This document shows positions 1-8,202 of a DNA stretch of 37,968 bases, in pieces (the first letter of the stretch is position 1; the number at the start of each line of letters is the position of its first letter). The stretch comes from Lysobacterales bacterium (lineage in GTDB: Bacteria; Pseudomonadota; Gammaproteobacteria; Xanthomonadales; SZUA-38). Made by a program: the position numbers and the translations under genes. The DNA lies in assembly GCA_028285525.1 (NCBI GenBank), contig JANQOZ010000078.1:1-37968 (forward strand). Direction: 5' to 3'. A model generated the notes under the pieces. The model was given only the letters and a program-made list of their open reading frames with translations. It did no database searches and was not told the DNA's origin.

Positions 1-407
1 AGGGCCTGAATGTTCTCAGCGCTGCCGAGCGCCAGGTAATACAGCGGCCGTCCCTGCCAGGATTCGCCGTAGTCAAAGCGCTGAAGCTGCCTGGGTCGAG
101 TAGCTTCCAGGGCCTCGAAGTAACGGCTGGCCGCGGCTGAGCTGGTGATGCGTTCGCCAACCCGATAGCCCAGAACCTTCTCGATGGTGGGCACCTGTGG
201 GCTGTAGCGGGTGTCCGGCCACAGCGGTTCGCCCAGGTTGCTCTGAAGGCCCAGGCCGGCGGCACCGCCCTGGGCGATCGCCGGACTGTTTAGCAGGTTG
301 GCAAACAACAGGGCTGCGACCAGGCACAGCGCCTCACAAAGCGTGAGTCGGCGACGGCTTTGGACGCCCGGGTACGCTGCCCGGGCTGATCGGTCTTGGA
401 GACGCAT
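1..407 (-). CDS. M14-family zinc carboxypeptidase, secreted (N-terminal part only)
   Basis: The minus-strand frame from an ATG at 407 stays open to the left edge, giving the first 135 residues. An N-terminal hydrophobic stretch (residues about 23-45, ending SPAIAQ) looks like a Sec signal peptide after a long basic n-region. The following segment, with PTIEKVLGYRVGERIT, a YFEAL helix, FDYGESWQGRPL and YYLALGS, is the typical lead-in of the large secreted M14 metallopeptidases, which begin with PT(I/L)E.VLG...GE.IT. The zinc ligands HxxE and H would lie further left and are not visible, so activity cannot be judged. AAAGGA sits just upstream of the ATG as ribosome binding site. Family membership is fairly sure; substrate is unknown. 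Confidence 0.75.
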   Translation of the reverse strand, partial: MRLQDRSARAAYPGVQSRRRLTLCEALCLVAALLFANLLNSPAIAQGGAAGLGLQSNLGEPLWPDTRYSPQVPTIEKVLGYRVGERITSSAAASRYFEALEATRPRQLQRFDYGESWQGRPLYYLALGSAENIQA

Positions 408-518
408 AGGACGTCCTTTGGCTGAGATGAACGGGGTCGCCGGGCCCGCGTGGCGCCGGCGTCGCCACATTAGCAGACTTGCTGCAGCGACGGGCTGCTG
501 GACCGTGAACGTCGGTGC

Positions 519-1253
519 TCAGGGCGCCTCGCTGCCGCCGGGATCCGACAGACGCTGGAGCGCCCGGTACAGCACACCCTCCAGCAGCGACCAGTCAGCC
601 AGCTTCAGATCGGCGCGCTGCAGCACCGCCGCCAGGCGCGGGTCGCCGAGACCGGCAGGTGCGAAGTCGAGCTTTTCAAGAAGCTTGTCGACCTGTCCAA
701 GAAGATGGTCCACCTGCTCCTGGGTCGGGCGCTCAACGCGATCAGCCGGCGCGGGGTTGAGGTCACCCGCGAGCTCCCAGGCGTAGATTTGAACGGCGTG
801 CGAAAGATTGAGGCTCGGGCAGCGCGGGTTTGACGCGATGATGGTCTGCAGGCGGCACTGGTAAAGCTCTTCGTTGCTCAGGCCGCTGGACTCCGGCCCA
901 AAGACCAGCGCGATCTCTCCTTCAGCGCGGCCCAGCCTGTCTTTCAGCTCGGTCGGGCTCAGGATGGGCCAGTCCGCGTGCCGGCGGCGAGCGGAAACGG
1001 CCACACTCAGCTGACACCCCGCCAGAGCCTCGGCGAGCGTATCAACCACGGTGGCTGTTTCCAGCACGTCAGCCGCTTCAACGGCGCGGCGTGTGGCCTC
1101 TCGATGCGGGAACTCCGTGTCCGGCGACACCAGCCACAGCCTGTGATGTCCCATCGTTTTCATCGCTCGCGCCGTGGCGCCGATGTTGCCCGGTACCGAC
1201 GGCCTCACCAGCACGAACCGCAGACGGTCATCGACGCCTGCTTCAGCAGTCAA
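519..1253 (-). CDS. trmJ: tRNA (cytidine/uridine-2'-O-)-methyltransferase TrmJ
   Basis: SPOUT-family methyltransferase of 244 residues (E. coli TrmJ has 246) that 2'-O-methylates position 32 of the tRNA anticodon loop in the cytosol. Visible motifs are the N-terminal RFVLVRPSVPGNIGATARAM (residues 12-31), the knot motif FGPESSGLSNEEL (118-130) and NLSHAVQIYAWE (149-160), which together form the trefoil-knot SAM site. No ATG fits: the frame extends upstream without a plausible start, so I chose the TTG at 1253, which gives the family length and lies about 10 nt after GAAGAAAT. It overlaps the end of the upstream PhyH gene by 11 nt, so the two are probably translated from one mRNA. In other Gammaproteobacteria trmJ often sits near suhB or iscR; here it does not. 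Confidence 0.9.
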   Translation of the reverse strand: MTAEAGVDDRLRFVLVRPSVPGNIGATARAMKTMGHHRLWLVSPDTEFPHREATRRAVEAADVLETATVVDTLAEALAGCQLSVAVSARRRHADWPILSPTELKDRLGRAEGEIALVFGPESSGLSNEELYQCRLQTIIASNPRCPSLNLSHAVQIYAWELAGDLNPAPADRVERPTQEQVDHLLGQVDKLLEKLDFAPAGLGDPRLAAVLQRADLKLADWSLLEGVLYRALQRLSDPGGSEAP

Positions 1254-1998
1254 AGCGGATTTCTTCGAGCGCCGCTGAGCGCGTGCCGGGAACCGGTCGG
1301 GTGCCGGCGCCGTGATAGGAATAGACCAGTGACAGCTTGACGGAATCGGTGCGGTTCCGGGTTGCCGCGTGGAACAGGCCGGCGTGGAAGAACAGCGCGT
1401 CTCCCGGCTCGAGATCCAGCTGAATCGAGGCGTCGATGGCTGCCGCATTCTCGGGGTGTCGCGGATCGAGAAAACACCCCTGGTCGAGCCGCTCGGGGTC
1501 GAGCTTCCAGCGGTGCGAACCGGGGATGACCCTGAGCCCGCCGTTTTCCTCGCGCTCGGTGCCCAGCGCCAGCCAGCAGTTCACCAGGTGCGGCGGTTCG
1601 AAGGCCCAGAAACGGATGTCCTGGTGCCACAGCGTGTCGCTGGAATAGCTCGGATACTTGGTCATGACGCAGTTGTGGTGAGCCTGGCTCAGCCACACGG
1701 TCGGAGAATCCAGCAGCCGGCTGATGATCGGTGCCGGCACGCCGGCCCACGACTGGATGGCTCCATCTCTCGCGTAAGCAGCTAGCAGTCGTCGAGGCGT
1801 TGAGGCGCCGCGATCGCTTTCGCTGCGCGGCGCGCCCGGGTAGCCGACGTCGATTTCCAGTTCCATGGGCTGGCTGGCCAGCTCGGCGCTGACCTGCGCC
1901 GAGATCGCGCTCAGCATCGTTGGGTCGGCCAGGCCGGAAACCCGCAGGTAGCCGTCGCGATCGAAGCGCTGGCGCTCTTGAGTTGAAATGTCACTCAT
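1243..1998 (-). CDS. Phytanoyl-CoA dioxygenase (PhyH) family Fe(II)/2-oxoglutarate oxygenase
   Basis: A 251-residue PhyH-type non-haem iron dioxygenase. The metal triad is visible as H125-x-D127 (in LWHQDIRFW) and distal H210 (in HAGLFHAATRN); a downstream arginine (214 or 216) could hold 2-oxoglutarate. WLALG and VIPGSHRW are family hallmarks. The ATG at 1998 (MSDIST) is preferred to the far upstream one at 2040, because the family normally starts just before a QxxxFDRDGYL segment, seen here at residues 9-18. No strong ribosome binding site is present. Divergently, 42 nt away, lies a MarR-GNAT regulator, with a palindrome between them that could be its operator. Bacterial PhyH proteins hydroxylate varied small molecules, including ectoine, phosphonates and natural products; the substrate here is not known. 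Confidence 0.85.
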   Translation of the reverse strand: MSDISTQERQRFDRDGYLRVSGLADPTMLSAISAQVSAELASQPMELEIDVGYPGAPRSESDRGASTPRRLLAAYARDGAIQSWAGVPAPIISRLLDSPTVWLSQAHHNCVMTKYPSYSSDTLWHQDIRFWAFEPPHLVNCWLALGTEREENGGLRVIPGSHRWKLDPERLDQGCFLDPRHPENAAAIDASIQLDLEPGDALFFHAGLFHAATRNRTDSVKLSLVYSYHGAGTRPVPGTRSAALEEIRFDC

Positions 1999-1999
1999 A

Positions 2000-2018
2000 T
2001 GGTTGCATTCTACAACCA
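2000..2018. promoter_or_regulatory. 19-bp imperfect palindrome, candidate MarR operator
   Basis: TGGTTGCATTCTACAACCA reads as an inverted repeat with six perfectly matched outer bases on each side (TGGTTG/CAACCA). It fills the 42-bp gap between the divergent PhyH gene (start 1998) and the marR-GNAT gene (start 2041). MarR proteins usually bind 16-20 bp palindromes in just such divergent intergenic regions and repress both directions. The assignment to this regulator is inference from position and symmetry. Confidence 0.5.
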
Positions 2019-2040
2019 ATTGGATGGGTGAGACATACAT

Positions 2041-2958
2041 ATGGGTCCAGTCATAGCGGGATTACGGCAGGCGGCCCGTACTTTAGTGCGGGAATTCCGC
2101 GTTGTCGATGGCTCCGGATGCATTCCCGGCAGTACCGTGCCGGAATGTCATCTGCTGATGGAGCTGGAATCGCGCGGCACCGCCACCGCCTCAGAGCTGG
2201 CGGAGATCATGCTGCTCGAAAAATCCAGCATGAGTCGGCTGATCAACCGCCTGGTGAGCGCTGGACTGGTGGCGGCCGGGCGCCCGGGGGCCGACCGGCG
2301 ACGTCGGCCGCTGTCGCTCACCGAGCTCGGTCGCGAAAAGGTCACGGAGATTCACGATCGCGCGGACGACCAGGTGCGGCGGGCGCTGGCGTTTGTCCCC
2401 GACGAGGCGCGGGAGGGGGTCCTGGACGGGCTACAGCAGTATGCGTCCGCGCTGCGCTACGCGAGGCTGAGCGAAGCGTTTCACATCCGGCCGATCCGGT
2501 CCGACGACAAGGCCGCCATGGCGCGGGTCATTCGCGACGTGATGACGGAACATGGTGCCGTCGGCTGCGGTTACTCCATCGGCGATCCGGAGGTCAACGA
2601 TATGTACACCGCCTACCAGGGCTCAGGCAGCGCCTACTTTGTGGTGGTCGACGATCACGACGAGGTGCTGGGCGGGGGCGGTGTCGGCCCGCTGGTCGGC
2701 GCGGATGAAGAGATCTGCGAGCTCAAGAAGATGTACTTCCTGCCGCAGCTCCGGGGCAAAGGCATGGGGCTGCAGCTTCTGCGGCACTGTATCCACACCG
2801 CACGCCTGCTCGGCTACCGCCGGTGCTACCTGGAGACGCTCGACGTGATGCACCAGGCGCGCCACCTCTATCGCAAGCAGGGCTTCCACGACCTGGACGG
2901 CCCGGTCGGGGCCACCGGCCACGACGCCTGCAACCGCTGGATGATGCGCGAGCTGTAG
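2041..2958 (+). CDS. MarR-family HTH regulator fused to GNAT N-acetyltransferase
   Basis: A 305-residue two-domain protein. Residues about 1-145 are a MarR winged helix: the helix-turn-helix at about 46-75 (TASELAEIMLLEKSSMSRLI) is followed by the basic wing GADRRRRPLS (84-93). Residues about 147-305 are a GNAT acetyltransferase with the acetyl-CoA loop RGKGMG (238-243) and the C-terminal LYRKQGF strand. Such bifunctional HTH/GNAT proteins are known in many proteobacteria, but it is unclear whether acetylation modifies a ligand, a protein or the regulator itself. The ATG at 2041 follows GGGTGAG at good spacing. It is divergent from the PhyH gene and probably controls it and itself through the palindrome at 2000-2018. 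Confidence 0.88.
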   Translation: MGPVIAGLRQAARTLVREFRVVDGSGCIPGSTVPECHLLMELESRGTATASELAEIMLLEKSSMSRLINRLVSAGLVAAGRPGADRRRRPLSLTELGREKVTEIHDRADDQVRRALAFVPDEAREGVLDGLQQYASALRYARLSEAFHIRPIRSDDKAAMARVIRDVMTEHGAVGCGYSIGDPEVNDMYTAYQGSGSAYFVVVDDHDEVLGGGGVGPLVGADEEICELKKMYFLPQLRGKGMGLQLLRHCIHTARLLGYRRCYLETLDVMHQARHLYRKQGFHDLDGPVGATGHDACNRWMMREL

Positions 2959-2961
2959 CGG

Positions 2962-4335
2962 TCAGCCGTAGATGCGTTCGGGCAGCCAGGTGACCAGCGC
3001 CGGTGCGGCGGCGATCAGCCCGAGCACCAGGATCTGGATCGCGATGAACGGCAGCACCCCGCGATAGATGTCGCCCGTCGTGACGGAGCTGGCGGCGACG
3101 CCGCGAAGATAAAACAGGGCAAAACCGAAAGGCGGGGTGAGAAACGACGTCTGCAGATTCACCGCGATCAGAATACCCAGCCAGATCGGGTCGATACCCA
3201 TGGTCAGGAGCGCCGGCCCCACGATCGGTACAACCACAAAAATGATCTCGATGAAGTCGAGGACAAAGCCGAGCACAAACATCAGCGCCATCACGACGAG
3301 CAGCGCGCCGACCGTGCCGCCGGGCAGTCCGGTCAGCAGCCGGTGGACCGCCTCGTCGCCGCCGAAACCCCGGAAGACCAGCGAAAAAACCGCAGCGCCG
3401 ATCAGAATGGCAAACACCATCGCGCTGACGCGAACCGTGCCGCGCATGGTGCCGTTCAGCGCCTCCAGACCAAACTGTCCGCGCAGCAGCGCCAGGAGCA
3501 GGGCGCCGGCAGCGCCGACGGCGGCGGCCTCGGTCGGGGTGGCAATGCCGCCCAGAATGGAGCCCAGCACGGCCACGATCAGCAGCAGGGGTGGCGCAAG
3601 CGCCTTGAGGAGCTGCGACAGCTCGGGCGTCGGCTCGTCGCTGTCAGCGGCCCGGGGCGCTCGCTCCGGGCGCGTCAGCGCCACCAAAAGCACGTAGCTC
3701 ATGTAGGCAGCAACCAGCAGCAGCCCCGGCAGCAGCGCACCGGCAAACAGTTCGCCGACCGACACCGTCTCGGGCGAGAAGATGCCCTGATCGCGCTGCG
3801 CCTGCTGGTAGGCGTTGGAGATCACGTCACCGAGCAGCACCAGCACAATCGACGGCGGAATAATCTGCCCCAGCGTACCGGCGGCGCAGATACTGCCGCT
3901 GGCCAGCCGCGGGTCGTAGCCCGCCTTGAGCATGCTCGGCAGCGACATCAGCCCCATGGTGACCACGGTGGCGCCCACAATGCCCGTGCTCGCCGCCATC
4001 AGCATGCCGACCAGCAGCACGGCGATTCCCAGCCCGCCCCGCAGGCGATGGAACAGCCCGGCCATGGCCCCCAGCAGATCCTCCGCCAGCTTGGATCGCT
4101 CCAGCACGATGCCCATGAAAACAAACAGCGGCACGGCCAGGAGCGTCTCGTTCCCCATGATGCCGAAGATGCGGTTGGGCACGGCGTTCAGGAACGCCGG
4201 ATCGAAAGCGCCCGCCGCGGTGCCGGCCGCGGCGAAAAGGAGCGACACGCCGGCCAGCGTGAAGGCCACGGGGAAACCGGCCATCAGCACCAGGCAGACG
4301 GCGGCAAACAGCACGAGCGCCAGTAGACCCTCCAT
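2962..4335 (-). CDS. dctM: TRAP transporter large permease subunit (DctM family)
   Basis: A 457-residue, very hydrophobic inner-membrane protein with about 12 transmembrane segments. This is the ion-driven translocation subunit of a tripartite ATP-independent periplasmic (TRAP) transporter. Diagnostic stretches include the N-terminal GFPVAFTLAGVSLLFA, VPLFVFMGIVLERS, ASTGIVGATVVTMGLMSLP, IIPPSIVLVLLGD and the C-terminal FIEIIFVVVPIVGPAL. Its ATG overlaps the dctQ stop as TGATG, so the pair is translationally coupled. It is slightly longer than the usual 425-435 residues because of an extended central loop around TRPERAPRAADSDEP. TRAP systems generally carry organic acids or other small carboxylates; the substrate cannot be read from the permease. 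No periplasmic DctP gene is in the window. Confidence 0.93.
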   Translation of the reverse strand: MEGLLALVLFAAVCLVLMAGFPVAFTLAGVSLLFAAAGTAAGAFDPAFLNAVPNRIFGIMGNETLLAVPLFVFMGIVLERSKLAEDLLGAMAGLFHRLRGGLGIAVLLVGMLMAASTGIVGATVVTMGLMSLPSMLKAGYDPRLASGSICAAGTLGQIIPPSIVLVLLGDVISNAYQQAQRDQGIFSPETVSVGELFAGALLPGLLLVAAYMSYVLLVALTRPERAPRAADSDEPTPELSQLLKALAPPLLLIVAVLGSILGGIATPTEAAAVGAAGALLLALLRGQFGLEALNGTMRGTVRVSAMVFAILIGAAVFSLVFRGFGGDEAVHRLLTGLPGGTVGALLVVMALMFVLGFVLDFIEIIFVVVPIVGPALLTMGIDPIWLGILIAVNLQTSFLTPPFGFALFYLRGVAASSVTTGDIYRGVLPFIAIQILVLGLIAAAPALVTWLPERIYG

Positions 4336-4868
4336 CAGCGGTCGCTGTCCTGGGCAGTCCGCTCGTCCGGTCCGCGTCTCAGACCCCGAACGCTGCGCGC
4401 GGCCAGGGCCAGACCCTGCAGCATCAGCAGGCCCATGGCGACGGGGATCAGCGTCTTGAGGAGGTACACGTAAGGCAGCCCGCCGGCCTCCCGCGAGCCC
4501 TCTCCGGCGCCCTGATTGGCGGCCCAGGACGCCGCGACATAGTCGAGCGAGCTCCAGAGGATAAAGCCGCAGCTCGGCCAGAGCAGGAGCAGCACACCCA
4601 GCAGGTTGATCCAGTGTTTGTGCCTGGCTGAGGCCGGCCGGTAAAAAATGTCGACCCGAACGTGCTCGTCATGCTGCAGCGTGTAGCCGGCGCCGAGCAT
4701 GAACACCGCGGCGTGAAGATAGAGCACGAGCTCCTGGACGGCGACCGAACCCGCGTCAAATCCATAGCGGGCGAGCACCACGCCACAGGTCAACAGCACC
4801 ATGGCCAGCGTGAACCAGGCAACAACGCGGCCGCACCATCGCGCGAGGCCGTCGAGCAGCTCGATCAA
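4335..4868 (-). CDS. dctQ: TRAP transporter small permease subunit (DctQ family)
   Basis: A 177-residue membrane protein with four predicted transmembrane segments (about 15-35, 48-68, 88-108 and 131-153) and the family signature around QELVLYLHAAVFMLGAGYTL and DEHVRVDIFY. DctQ supports DctM in the inner membrane. Its stop codon shares a base with the dctM start at 4335. The next gene upstream on the same strand is the unrelated DUF2782 protein, so the transporter seems to start its own two-gene unit at about 4868. GGAGGGGATTTG lies just upstream of the ATG as a strong ribosome binding site. Confidence 0.92.
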   Translation of the reverse strand: MIELLDGLARWCGRVVAWFTLAMVLLTCGVVLARYGFDAGSVAVQELVLYLHAAVFMLGAGYTLQHDEHVRVDIFYRPASARHKHWINLLGVLLLLWPSCGFILWSSLDYVAASWAANQGAGEGSREAGGLPYVYLLKTLIPVAMGLLMLQGLALAARSVRGLRRGPDERTAQDSDR

Positions 4869-4920
4869 ATCCCCTCCCAGGCTGAATTAGTGGACCGCAG
4901 GGCCCGCTAGCGCAGTCGGT

Positions 4921-5373
4921 TTACTCCCATTCGAGCAGTTTCCAGTGGACCGGCTTCACGCCGGAGTCCGACTCGAACTGCCGGGTTTCCATGATGCCGT
5001 CGCCGTCATAGTCGAAGAAATAGTAGGGAGGCCCCTTTTTCGGCGTGACCTTGACCATGTAGATCTCGCCGTTGCTGGAGTACTCCTCGATGATCTGACC
5101 GTCGTCACCGGTGGTGATGCGCACCGCCGGCACGATCTCCTGGCTGTTTCTCACCTTCGGCGGAATGGGCACATCGCCGATCGGCGCCTCGTTCGGATCG
5201 GGTTTCGGGGCGCTCTTCAGCGCCGGTAACGGCGGTGGCGGCGCATCTTCGGTCGCCGGACCTTCCGGCTGACTTCCGCCCTGCGCCGGCGCCTCGGCGG
5301 CGGGCTGTGCCAGGCCGAAGGCAGGAAGCAGCACCAGCAGCGCGGCCCAGATCTGCAGTATTCGCATGTTCAT
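4921..5373 (-). CDS. DUF2782 domain-containing envelope protein
   Basis: About 150 residues: an N-terminal signal peptide (MRILQIWAALLVLLPAFGLA), a Pro/Ala-rich low-complexity spacer (about 20-60), then the DUF2782 domain (about 70-150) with VPAVRITTGDDGQIIEEYS, NGEIYMVKVTPKKGPPYYF and DYDGDGIMETR. The domain is a small beta-rich periplasmic module of unknown function, and its gene is commonly found beside polA in Gammaproteobacteria, as here. Three in-frame ATGs are possible (5385, 5373, 5367); 5373 is favoured because GGTGGAA lies about 5 nt before it. The DYDGDGIMET segment resembles a calcium-binding loop, but this is only a resemblance. Confidence 0.82.
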   Translation of the reverse strand: MNMRILQIWAALLVLLPAFGLAQPAAEAPAQGGSQPEGPATEDAPPPPLPALKSAPKPDPNEAPIGDVPIPPKVRNSQEIVPAVRITTGDDGQIIEEYSSNGEIYMVKVTPKKGPPYYFFDYDGDGIMETRQFESDSGVKPVHWKLLEWE

Positions 5374-5406
5374 CGGTTCCACCATTCGCGTGACGTTCGC
5401 ACCTCT

Positions 5407-5435
5407 ATCATAATGTGACGCCTACGCTTGACCAA
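5407..5435 (-). promoter_or_regulatory. Candidate sigma70 promoter for the DUF2782 gene
   Basis: Read on the minus strand there is TTGGTC (5435-5430), a 17-nt spacer and TATGAT (5412-5407), ending 34 nt before the start codon at 5373. The -10 matches the consensus at five of six bases; the -35 is weaker. The same interval must also contain the divergent polA promoter, for which only a poor candidate (CATAAT at 5409-5414 on the plus strand) is seen. Confidence 0.4.
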
Positions 5436-5466
5436 TTCAACTAAACTGCCCCGAAAGGCTTAACGC

Positions 5467-8154
5467 ATGTCCGCCAACCCCACCCTCTACCTGATAGACG
5501 GTTCTTCCTACCTGTTTCGCGCGTTTCACGCCCTGCCGCCGCTCACCAACAGCCAGGGAGAGCCCACCGGCGCGCTCTACGGCGTGGCCAATATGCTCAA
5601 AGCCTGGGTAAATGAACACCATCCAGACCGTCTCGGCGTCGTGTTTGACGCCCCGGGTCCAACATTCCGCAACGAGCTATACGACCAGTACAAGGCCAAC
5701 CGGCCCCCGATGCCGGACGATCTGCGGGTTCAGATCGAGCCGCTGAAGAAGATGATCAAGGCCATGGGCTGGCCGCTGATCGAAATCGGCGGGGTGGAAG
5801 CGGACGACGTGATTGGAACACTCGCCCGCGAGGCCGCCAGCCAGGGCCAGGACGTGCTGATCTCCACCGGCGACAAGGACCTGGCTCAGCTGGTTGATGA
5901 GCGCGTCACGCTGGTCAACACCATGTCCAACACCGTGCTGGACCCCGAGGGGGTCAAGGCCAAGTTTGGCGTCGGCCCCGAACAGATCATCGACTACCTC
6001 GCGCTGGTGGGTGACAAGGTGGACAACGTGCCGGGGGTCCACAAGTGCGGACCAAAGACCGCCGCCAAGTGGCTGGATGCGTACAGCGACCTCGACGGCG
6101 TGATGGCGGCTGCTGAAGATATCGGCGGCAAGATCGGCGAGTACCTGCGCGAGGCGCTGCCGACGCTGCCGCTGTCCCGGGAGCTGGTCACCATCAAGAC
6201 GGACGTGGCGCTCGAGCTCGACGGCGACAGCCTGAGTCTGGGCGAGCCCGACAGCGACACGCTGCGCGAGATATTTACCCGCTTTGAGTTCGGCCGCTGG
6301 CTTGCCGACCTGGATGAGGAAGATCCGACCAGCGAGGCAGCGACGACAGACACGGAGATTGTTCGCGATCTCGAAGCGCTGGACCGCTGGGTGGCGGCCG
6401 CCAGGGAGGCCCGGCTCTACGCGCTGGACTGCGAGACCACCAGCCTCGATCCGATGGTCGCGGAGCTGGTCGGCGTATCGCTGGCCTGTGAGCCCGGCAA
6501 GGCGGCCTACATTCCGATTGCCCATACCGGCAGTGGGGCCGGCGAGCAGCTGGCGCTCGAGGCGGTGATCGAACGGCTGAAGCCGCTCGTTTCAGATCCC
6601 GACTGCGCGCTGGTCGGCCAGCACTTCAAATACGACGCCCTGGTGCTGGCCCGCCATGGGCTTCAGGTCGATCAATGGCGCTTCGACACGATGCTGGAGT
6701 CGTACGTCGTCAACGCGGCGGGTTTTCGCCACGACATGGACACGCTGGCGGAGCACTACCTGGCGCGCAAGACAGTTCACTACGAAGACATCGCGGGCAA
6801 AGGTGCCAAACAGATCACCTTTGATCAGGTCCCCATGGACAAGGCTGCCGAATACGCCGGCGAAGATGCGGACGTGACGCTGCAGCTGCATCACGCGCTG
6901 TGGCCGAAGCTCGAGGCCGAACCGTCGCTGAAGCAGGTGTTCGAAGAGATCGAAATGCCGCTGGCGCCCGTGCTGGCACGGATCGAGAAGAAAGGTGTGC
7001 TGGTGGATCGCGACATGCTGGGCAGGCTGAGCCAGGAGTTCGCCGAGCGTATGCATGAGCTTGAGCAGACCGCCTATGAGGAGGTCGGCCGCAAGTTCAA
7101 TCTCTCGTCCACGAAGCAGCTGCAGCAGATTCTCTTTGAAGAGCTCGAGCTGCCGGTGCTGCGCAAAACCCCGAAAGGCCAGCCCTCGACCAACGAGGAA
7201 GTGCTGGAGCAGCTCGCCCGCGACTACGTGCTGCCCCGGCTGGTGATGGAGCACCGCCAGCTCAACAAGCTGAAGTCCACCTATACCGACAGTCTGCCTC
7301 TGCAGATTAACGGCGAAACCGGCCGCATCCACACCTCGTATCATCAGGCGGTGGCCGCCACCGGCCGACTCTCGTCCAACGACCCGAACCTTCAGAACAT
7401 CCCGATCCGCAGCCCGGAAGGACGGCGCATCCGGGAAGCGTTTGTCGCCCCCGACGGCATGGTTCTGGTGGCGGCCGACTATTCCCAGATCGAGCTCCGG
7501 ATCATGGCCCATCTGTCTGGCGATGAGGGACTCCTGACCGCCTTCAAGGAAGGGCGGGACGTGCACGCCGCAACCGCGGCCGAGGTGTTCGGCGGCGATC
7601 CGGACGACATCGATCCCGACAAGCGCCGGGCCGCGAAGGCGATCAACTTTGGGCTGATCTACGGTATGTCGGCCTTCGGCCTGAGCCGGCAGCTCGGCAT
7701 CGGGCGCAAGGAGGCGCAGGAATATATCGACGTCTACTTTGCGCGCTACCCCGGCGTCAAAGGCTACATGGAAGAGACCCGGGCGCAGGCGCACGAAGCG
7801 GGCTATGTCGAGACGCTGTTCGGTCGGCGGCTCAACCTGCCGGAGATCAACTCCCGCAACTACCAGCGGCGCCAGGCCGCGGAGCGGGCGGCGATCAATG
7901 CCCCGATGCAGGGAACCGCCGCGGACATCATCAAGCGCGCCATGCTGCGGGTTGACCGCTGGCTGGCCGAGACGTTTGCCGGCGAGGCCTCCGTGCTGAT
8001 GCAGGTTCACGACGAGCTGGTCCTCGAAGTTGCTGAGCCGGTGCTCGAGGACGTCAAAAGCGGCGTGATGGAGCGCATGGCTGGTGCTGCTGAGCTGACG
8101 GTGCCGCTGCTCGTCGAGGCAGGCATCGGGCCGAACTGGAACGAAGCCCATTAG
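5467..8154 (+). CDS. polA: DNA polymerase I
   Basis: An 895-residue family A polymerase for Okazaki-fragment processing and repair gap filling. Domain order is 5' nuclease (about 1-290), 3'-5' proofreading exonuclease (about 305-490) and polymerase (about 510-895). Unlike many bacterial Pol I proteins the proofreading site looks intact: D321 and E323 in ALDCETTS, KYD in exo II and YAGEDAD in exo III. Polymerase motif A is DYSQIELR (metal ligand D671), motif B is RRAAKAINFGLIYG and motif C is VHDE (D849). The length is slightly below E. coli Pol I (928). The ATG follows GAAAGG at 7-12 nt. It is divergent from the DUF2782 gene. Confidence 0.98.
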   Translation: MSANPTLYLIDGSSYLFRAFHALPPLTNSQGEPTGALYGVANMLKAWVNEHHPDRLGVVFDAPGPTFRNELYDQYKANRPPMPDDLRVQIEPLKKMIKAMGWPLIEIGGVEADDVIGTLAREAASQGQDVLISTGDKDLAQLVDERVTLVNTMSNTVLDPEGVKAKFGVGPEQIIDYLALVGDKVDNVPGVHKCGPKTAAKWLDAYSDLDGVMAAAEDIGGKIGEYLREALPTLPLSRELVTIKTDVALELDGDSLSLGEPDSDTLREIFTRFEFGRWLADLDEEDPTSEAATTDTEIVRDLEALDRWVAAAREARLYALDCETTSLDPMVAELVGVSLACEPGKAAYIPIAHTGSGAGEQLALEAVIERLKPLVSDPDCALVGQHFKYDALVLARHGLQVDQWRFDTMLESYVVNAAGFRHDMDTLAEHYLARKTVHYEDIAGKGAKQITFDQVPMDKAAEYAGEDADVTLQLHHALWPKLEAEPSLKQVFEEIEMPLAPVLARIEKKGVLVDRDMLGRLSQEFAERMHELEQTAYEEVGRKFNLSSTKQLQQILFEELELPVLRKTPKGQPSTNEEVLEQLARDYVLPRLVMEHRQLNKLKSTYTDSLPLQINGETGRIHTSYHQAVAATGRLSSNDPNLQNIPIRSPEGRRIREAFVAPDGMVLVAADYSQIELRIMAHLSGDEGLLTAFKEGRDVHAATAAEVFGGDPDDIDPDKRRAAKAINFGLIYGMSAFGLSRQLGIGRKEAQEYIDVYFARYPGVKGYMEETRAQAHEAGYVETLFGRRLNLPEINSRNYQRRQAAERAAINAPMQGTAADIIKRAMLRVDRWLAETFAGEASVLMQVHDELVLEVAEPVLEDVKSGVMERMAGAAELTVPLLVEAGIGPNWNEAH

Positions 8155-8202
8155 GCGATTCTGGCGCTTGCGCGTAGGGCTTTGGCGGGCACCGCTCCCT
8201 AG

